Notes under the pieces: generated by a model
The model's input: only the letters and a program-made list of their open reading frames with translations
Told to the model about the DNA's origin: nothing
The model's database searches: none
Shown here: piece by piece, positions 60,664 through 64,000 of the stretch
How positions within the stretch are numbered: position 1 is the first letter of the stretch
Layout: each line of letters opens with the position of its first letter
Translations under genes and position numbers: made by a program
Source of the DNA: an uncultured Bacteroidales bacterium
GTDB taxonomy: Bacteria; Bacteroidota; Bacteroidia; Bacteroidales; Bacteroidaceae
NCBI GenBank assembly: GCA_902776455.1
Contig: CACYQI010000002.1
Span: 1 to 64,000, forward strand
Direction: 5' to 3'
Length of the DNA stretch: 64,000 bases

Positions 60664-61746
60664 ATGAAACTACAGCAATTCAAGTACAAGCTTCCCGAGG
60701 ACCGCATCGCACAGGTGCCTACGCCTTTCCGCGACGACTGCCGCCTCATGGTCATACATGCCAAGAAGGGCGTGATTGAGCATCACGACTCTTTCCGCGA
60801 CGTGCTCAACTACTTCGACGAGAAGGACGTCTTCGTGTTCAACGACACGAAAGTCTTCCCGGCCCGTCTCTATGGCAACAAGGAGAAGACGGGTGCCAGA
60901 ATAGAGGTCTTCCTGCTCCGCGAACTGAATAAGGACATGCGCCTCTGGGACGTGCTGGTCGATCCGGCACGCAAGATACGCATCGGCAACAAGCTCTATT
61001 TCGGCGAAGACGAGTCGATGGTGGCCGAAGTCATTGACAACACCACGAGCCGCGGCCGCACCCTCCGCTTCCTCTACGACGGTACACACGAGGAGTTCAA
61101 GCGCGCCCTCTTCGCCCTCGGCGAGGCGCCCATCCCCAAGCAGATACTCAAGCGCGAGGTTCTACCTGAGGACACAGAGAACTTCCAAACCATCTTTGCC
61201 GAGAAGGAAGGTGCCGTCACAGCTCCCACGGCAGGCCTCCACTTTTCGCCCCAGCTGATGAAGATGATGGAAATCAAGGGAGTGGAGTTCGCCTTCGTTA
61301 CCTTGCATTGCGGACTCAGCAACTTCCGCGAGATAGACGTGGAGGACTTGACGAAGCACAAGATGGACAGCGAGGAGATGCACGTCGAGCAGCAGGCTTG
61401 CGACATCATCAACAAAGCGCACCTCGAGCACCACAAGATAGTGGCCGTCGGCACTACGGTACAGCGCGTGCTCGAAACGGCAGTCTCCACCGACGGCTTG
61501 CTCAAGGAGTACCACGGCTGGACGAACCGCTTCATCTTCCCGCCCTACGACTTCCATCTGGCCGACGCCATGATAGCCAACTTCTACCTGCCTTACAGCA
61601 CGCTCCTCATGCTCACCTGTGCTTTCGGCGGCTACGACCTCATCATGAAAGCATACAAGGAAGCTCTCCGCTACAACGAGAACGACCCCGAAAAGCGCTA
61701 TCGCTTCGGCACCTACGGGGACGCTATGCTGATACTGAATGACTAA
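60664..61746 (+). CDS. queA: tRNA preQ1(34) S-adenosylmethionine ribosyltransferase-isomerase (QueA)
   Basis: QueA transfers and rearranges the ribosyl part of S-adenosylmethionine onto preQ1 in tRNA, making epoxyqueuosine. The 360-aa protein shows '[20 protein letters not shown]', '[17 protein letters not shown]', '[17 protein letters not shown]', '[18 protein letters not shown]' and '[13 protein letters not shown]'. It lies between truB and folK and adds to the tRNA-modification set of the window. No other queuosine genes are in view. Confidence 0.94.
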   Translation: MKLQQFKYKLPEDRIAQVPTPFRDDCRLMVIHAKKGVIEHHDSFRDVLNYFDEKDVFVFNDTKVFPARLYGNKEKTGARIEVFLLRELNKDMRLWDVLVDPARKIRIGNKLYFGEDESMVAEVIDNTTSRGRTLRFLYDGTHEEFKRALFALGEAPIPKQILKREVLPEDTENFQTIFAEKEGAVTAPTAGLHFSPQLMKMMEIKGVEFAFVTLHCGLSNFREIDVEDLTKHKMDSEEMHVEQQACDIINKAHLEHHKIVAVGTTVQRVLETAVSTDGLLKEYHGWTNRFIFPPYDFHLADAMIANFYLPYSTLLMLTCAFGGYDLIMKAYKEALRYNENDPEKRYRFGTYGDAMLILND

Positions 61747-61791
61747 AGACCCCCTAACCCCCTTTAGGGGGAACAATTCGTAGTTGACACC

Positions 61792-62256
61792 ATGTCAAGG
61801 TCCAAAGCTAATAAAAGACTCCCCCTAAAGGGGGATGGGGGGTCTCTCTATCTGTCTCTGGGTTCCAATCTCGGCGACCGAGCCGAGAACCTGCGCCGTG
61901 CCATTGCGCTCATCGGCGAGCGGGTGGGCAAGGTGCAGCGCGTCTCGTCGTTCATCGAGACCGAGCCGTGGGGTTTCCAAAGCGAGCATCCCTTCCTGAA
62001 TGCCGCCTGTCTGGTCCTGACCACACTTTCTCCCCTCGAATGCCTCGACGCGACGCAGCAGATAGAGCGCGAGCTGGGGCGACGGACGAAGTCGAGCGGC
62101 GGCATCTATCACGACCGGCCCATCGACATCGACCTGCTCATGTACGACGACCTCCAGCTCTCCACGCCCCGACTCACCCTTCCGCATCCCCACATGCACG
62201 AGCGCGACTTCGTCATGATTCCCCTTCGCGAGATACTCCCCACAGCCGTGGAATGA
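61792..62256 (+). CDS. folK: 2-amino-4-hydroxy-6-hydroxymethyldihydropteridine diphosphokinase
   Basis: FolK activates the pterin alcohol with ATP in folate synthesis. The protein shows 'LYLSLGSNLGDRAENLRRAI', 'ETEPWGF', 'PFLNAACLVLTTLSPLECLD' and 'HDRPIDIDLLMYDD' followed by 'TLPHPHMHERDFVMIPL'. In relatives the protein begins right at the YLSLGSN strand. Here 17 extra residues (MSRSKANKRLPLKGDGG) precede it, and the last part is encoded by a CTCCCCCTAAAGGGGGA palindrome (61818-61843). The only ATG inside that palindrome is out of frame, so the start now seems to lie at 61792. Confidence 0.88.
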   Translation: MSRSKANKRLPLKGDGGSLYLSLGSNLGDRAENLRRAIALIGERVGKVQRVSSFIETEPWGFQSEHPFLNAACLVLTTLSPLECLDATQQIERELGRRTKSSGGIYHDRPIDIDLLMYDDLQLSTPRLTLPHPHMHERDFVMIPLREILPTAVE

Positions 62257-62292
62257 CCGATTCCGCCTGCCCTTCCCAGCATCATTCCGGGG

Positions 62293-62818
62293 TATTGTTG
62301 TCCGCTATGTAAGCGCTGAAGGCGCGAAAGACCACAGACGGGGGCGCAAGCCCCCGGAAAGGAACATCTTAGAGAAAAGAAGCCCCGACGGGGCGACAGA
62401 GATTCCAATAGGTTTGGAAACAGCAGGTTAAGAACTCTGTCGCCCCCTCGGGGCTTCCTTTCTTGTGGCATCGTTACCGGGGGCTTGCGCCCCCGTCTGT
62501 GGTCTTTCGTCTCTTCGAGACTTTTGATAAGCCCCGATGAGCTGCTTTTCGTCTGAGACACAGATGTGAAGGGGCCTAAAAGGAAGAGGGAGAAACGTCC
62601 CTCGAGCATCAATAATTTCAGGGGCAGAAACCGTCCCCCTCAGAGGTGGGGTTTTACGCTCCGTGGAGCGAAGGCCGATGCTCCGTGGAGCGAAGGCCGA
62701 TGCTCCGTGGAGTGTAAGCCGATTCTCCGTGGAGTGTGAGACACCCCCTCTTAGAGGGTGTTTCTTGTTGGCTGTAGTCCGGGGTAAAACCATCAGCGCT
62801 CATTTGGCGGAAAGCAAT
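62293..62818. repeat. composite repeat: large palindrome plus 22-bp palindrome cluster
   Basis: TTGTTGTCCGC at the left end is followed by a nested palindrome whose arms carry AGACGGGGGCGCAAGCCCCC, GAAGCCCCGACGGGGCGACA and their complements to about 62530. After a spacer comes CAGAGGTGGGGTTTTACG, four CTCCGTGGAG units, ACACCCCCTCTTAGAGGGTG and finally GGCGGAAAGCAAT near 62808. Nothing codes here. Confidence 0.8.
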
Positions 62819-62957
62819 GGTTCCAAAGAGTGATTTCCTCGTGCCGATGGGGCTGAAAAAGCGTCGGAAAGGTGCCGGAAGCGTGCCGAAAAGTAAAAAA
62901 ACACGCTCGTAACCAATAATTTTTCAACTTTCAATTTTCAATTCTCAACTTTTTTCT

Positions 62958-62965
62958 TACCTTTG
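62958..62965 (+). promoter_or_regulatory. -7 box for rpsO
   Basis: TACCTTTG followed by CACC lies 75 bases before the rpsO start. Confidence 0.6.
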
Positions 62966-63039
62966 CACCCGCATTTGCGAAACAGTGCCGACGAGAGGTG
63001 CTGTTCGACAAACAAGTTCAACACATAAAAACAAACATT

Positions 63040-63309
63040 ATGTACTTAGACACAGCTAAGAAAGAAGAGATCTTTGAGAAATTCGGTCAGGGAAAAGCCG
63101 ACACAGGTAGTGCCGAGAGCCAAATCGCTCTGTTCAGCTATCGCATCAGCCACCTCACCGAGCACATGAAGCAGAACCGCAAGGACCACAGCACCGAGCG
63201 TGCCCTGACTGGTCTGGTCGGCAAGCGTCGCGCCCTGCTCAACTACCTGAAGGCCCGTGACATCAATCGCTATCGTGCCATCGTCAAAGCTCTCGGTCTG
63301 CGTAAATAA
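63040..63309 (+). CDS. rpsO: 30S ribosomal protein S15
   Basis: S15 binds the central domain of 16S rRNA early in small-subunit assembly. The 89-aa protein is standard in length and shows 'TGSAESQIALFSYRISHLTE', 'HMKQNRKDHSTERALTGLVG' and 'KRRALLNYLKARDINRY'. The GTG at 62998 is in frame but too far upstream and gives no family sequence, so ATG 63040 is the start. It has its own -7 box and a strong terminator 27 bases after the stop, so it is monocistronic. Confidence 0.97.
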   Translation: MYLDTAKKEEIFEKFGQGKADTGSAESQIALFSYRISHLTEHMKQNRKDHSTERALTGLVGKRRALLNYLKARDINRYRAIVKALGLRK

Positions 63310-63335
63310 CCTGCGCAGCTCCGCTGGAAAAGAAA

Positions 63336-63380
63336 AAAGGCTGCATTCCCTCAGCGGGCGTGCAGCCTTTCTTTCTTTTG
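63336..63380 (+). terminator. Rho-independent terminator after rpsO
   Basis: AAAGGCTGCA (63336-63345) pairs perfectly with TGCAGCCTTT (63361-63370), followed by CTTTCTTTT. Confidence 0.88.
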
Positions 63381-63400
63381 ATTATTAACTCTTAAATAGG

Positions 63401-63433
63401 AAAGCCTAGGATAGCCTAGGAAAGCCTAGGATA
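63401..63433. repeat. 10-bp tandem repeat with CCTAGG palindromes
   Basis: AAAGCCTAGG, ATAGCCTAGG, AAAGCCTAGG and ATA follow one another directly, 15-47 bases ahead of the next start codon. Confidence 0.8.
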
Positions 63434-63447
63434 ACCCTTCAACAGTT

Positions 63448-64000
63448 ATGAATTGGAAAAAGTTTCTCCCTGATGTGCTGGCCGTCGCGTTCTTCGTGGC
63501 CGTCAGCGTAGTGTATTTCCTGGTGCCTATCCGCGACGGACTTGTTCTGACAGGGCACGACCACACCGGCGGCGTCGGCAGTGGCGTGGAGATGGAGCAG
63601 TACAGAGCCACCCATAATGGCGAGCGGACGCGCTGGACCAACACGCTCTTCTGCGGAATGCCCACCTATCAGATGAGTCCCAGCTACGGCAGCACCGACA
63701 CGCTCAGCTCGCTGGAGCGCGTCTATCAGCTCGGCTTGCCCGGCCTTTCGGCCTACGCCGCCTACGTCTTCATGATGCTGCTGGGCTTCTACATCATGCT
63801 CCGAGCCTTCGACTTCCGCGTCTGGATGGCAGCACTCGGCGCGGTGCTATGGGCTTTCAGCAGTTACTATTTCATCATCATTCAAGCCGGACACATCTGG
63901 AAACTGCTGACGCTCAGCTTCATCCCGCCCACCATCGGCGGCATGGTGCTGTGCTACAGAGGCCGATACATACTGGGAACAGCCGTGACGGGCTTCTTTG
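63448..64000 (+). CDS. YfhO-family large membrane protein, partial
   Basis: The reading frame begins MNWKKFLPDVLAVAFFVAV and runs off the window end after 184 codons. It has a first membrane helix at about 8-27, a soluble stretch with 'TGHDHTGGVGSGVEMEQYRA' and 'RWTNTLFCGMPTYQMSPSY', then helices with 'SAYAAYVFMMLLGFYIMLRA' and 'AVLWAFSSYYFIIIQAGHIW'. This matches the start of YfhO-type proteins of Bacteroidetes, which are related to glycosyltransferase-like membrane proteins. Function not established. A 10-bp tandem repeat lies directly upstream. Confidence 0.8.
   Translation, partial: MNWKKFLPDVLAVAFFVAVSVVYFLVPIRDGLVLTGHDHTGGVGSGVEMEQYRATHNGERTRWTNTLFCGMPTYQMSPSYGSTDTLSSLERVYQLGLPGLSAYAAYVFMMLLGFYIMLRAFDFRVWMAALGAVLWAFSSYYFIIIQAGHIWKLLTLSFIPPTIGGMVLCYRGRYILGTAVTGFF

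Noticed and set aside
1..64000. tRNA and rRNA genes
   Set aside because: No T-loop GGTTCGAATCC-type sequence with a matching cloverleaf, and no rRNA sequence, was seen by eye.

Overview
The window looks like a chromosomal segment of a GC-rich member of the order Bacteroidales, most likely Prevotellaceae. The signs are the Bacteroidetes -7 promoter box TAnnTTTG(C) upstream of many genes, A-rich leaders with poor Shine-Dalgarno sites, an LpxC-FabZ fusion, secreted proteins ending in a short 'NLxGxxI...G(I)Y...GKK' tail, fasciclin lipoproteins, C10 peptidases with cleaved-adhesin modules, and YfhO and DUF3098 proteins. The genus call is an inference; no rRNA or tRNA genes were seen.

Layout. 0.2-3.1 kb: a possible structured RNA and two secreted proteins. 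3.8-10.6 kb (minus): a fasciclin lipoprotein, then the cell-elongation genes mreD-mrdA-rodA, with no mreB or mreC beside them. 11.7-13.1 kb: pyrC. 13.9-17.0 kb: a large outer-membrane beta-barrel protein. 18.0-21.1 kb (minus): a C10 cysteine peptidase followed by a 54-aa peptide gene, flanked on both sides by copies of a ~370-bp intergenic repeat. 23.3-31.6 kb: a divergent AraC-type regulator facing a GH78 and a GH106-like rhamnosidase. 31.8-34.7 kb: a short remnant-like ORF, a frameshifted secreted protein carrying the same sugar-binding-like module as the rhamnosidases, and a second ~50-aa peptide gene related to the first. 35.4-40.7 kb: rsmF (minus), then a Gfo/Idh oxidoreductase and a HEAT/DUF1080 protein, a pairing that fits oxidation and cleavage of 3-keto-glycosides. 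53.5-41.6 kb (minus): a long housekeeping run purM, small membrane protein, DUF4160, DUF2442, prfA, small membrane protein, pyrF, lpxD, lpxC-fabZ, lpxA, TnpR-like, miaA, PBP1A. 54.2-56.0 kb: two small envelope proteins. 56.3-64 kb (plus): miaB, ftsX, DUF3098, uppP, truB, queA, folK, rpsO and the start of a YfhO-type membrane protein.

The most striking property is the density and variety of short palindromic repeats. Intergenic regions hold 22-bp tandem units with a CTCCGTGGAG core, large palindromes with GTCGCCCC arms, ~110-180-bp GC-rich units, CGGATT hairpins and low-complexity strings. The same kinds of sequence also appear in frame inside conserved housekeeping proteins (RsmF twice, PurM, MiaB, PyrF, the FolK N-terminus, the LpxD and MiaA C-terminal tails) and inside linkers of secreted enzymes. 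This resembles, in principle, the protein-invading palindromic elements known from Rickettsia. A 188-bp MITE-like insertion with 15-bp terminal inverted repeats and a 9-bp target duplication sits inside one of the large palindromes, so at least one repeat type has moved.

The lipid A genes, penicillin-binding proteins, UppP and RodA form an envelope-synthesis theme. The rhamnosidases, AraC regulator, DUF1080 pair and secreted peptidase form a polymer-degradation theme. Coordinates come from reading frames and visible motifs. Family names rest on recognised motifs, not on database searches.
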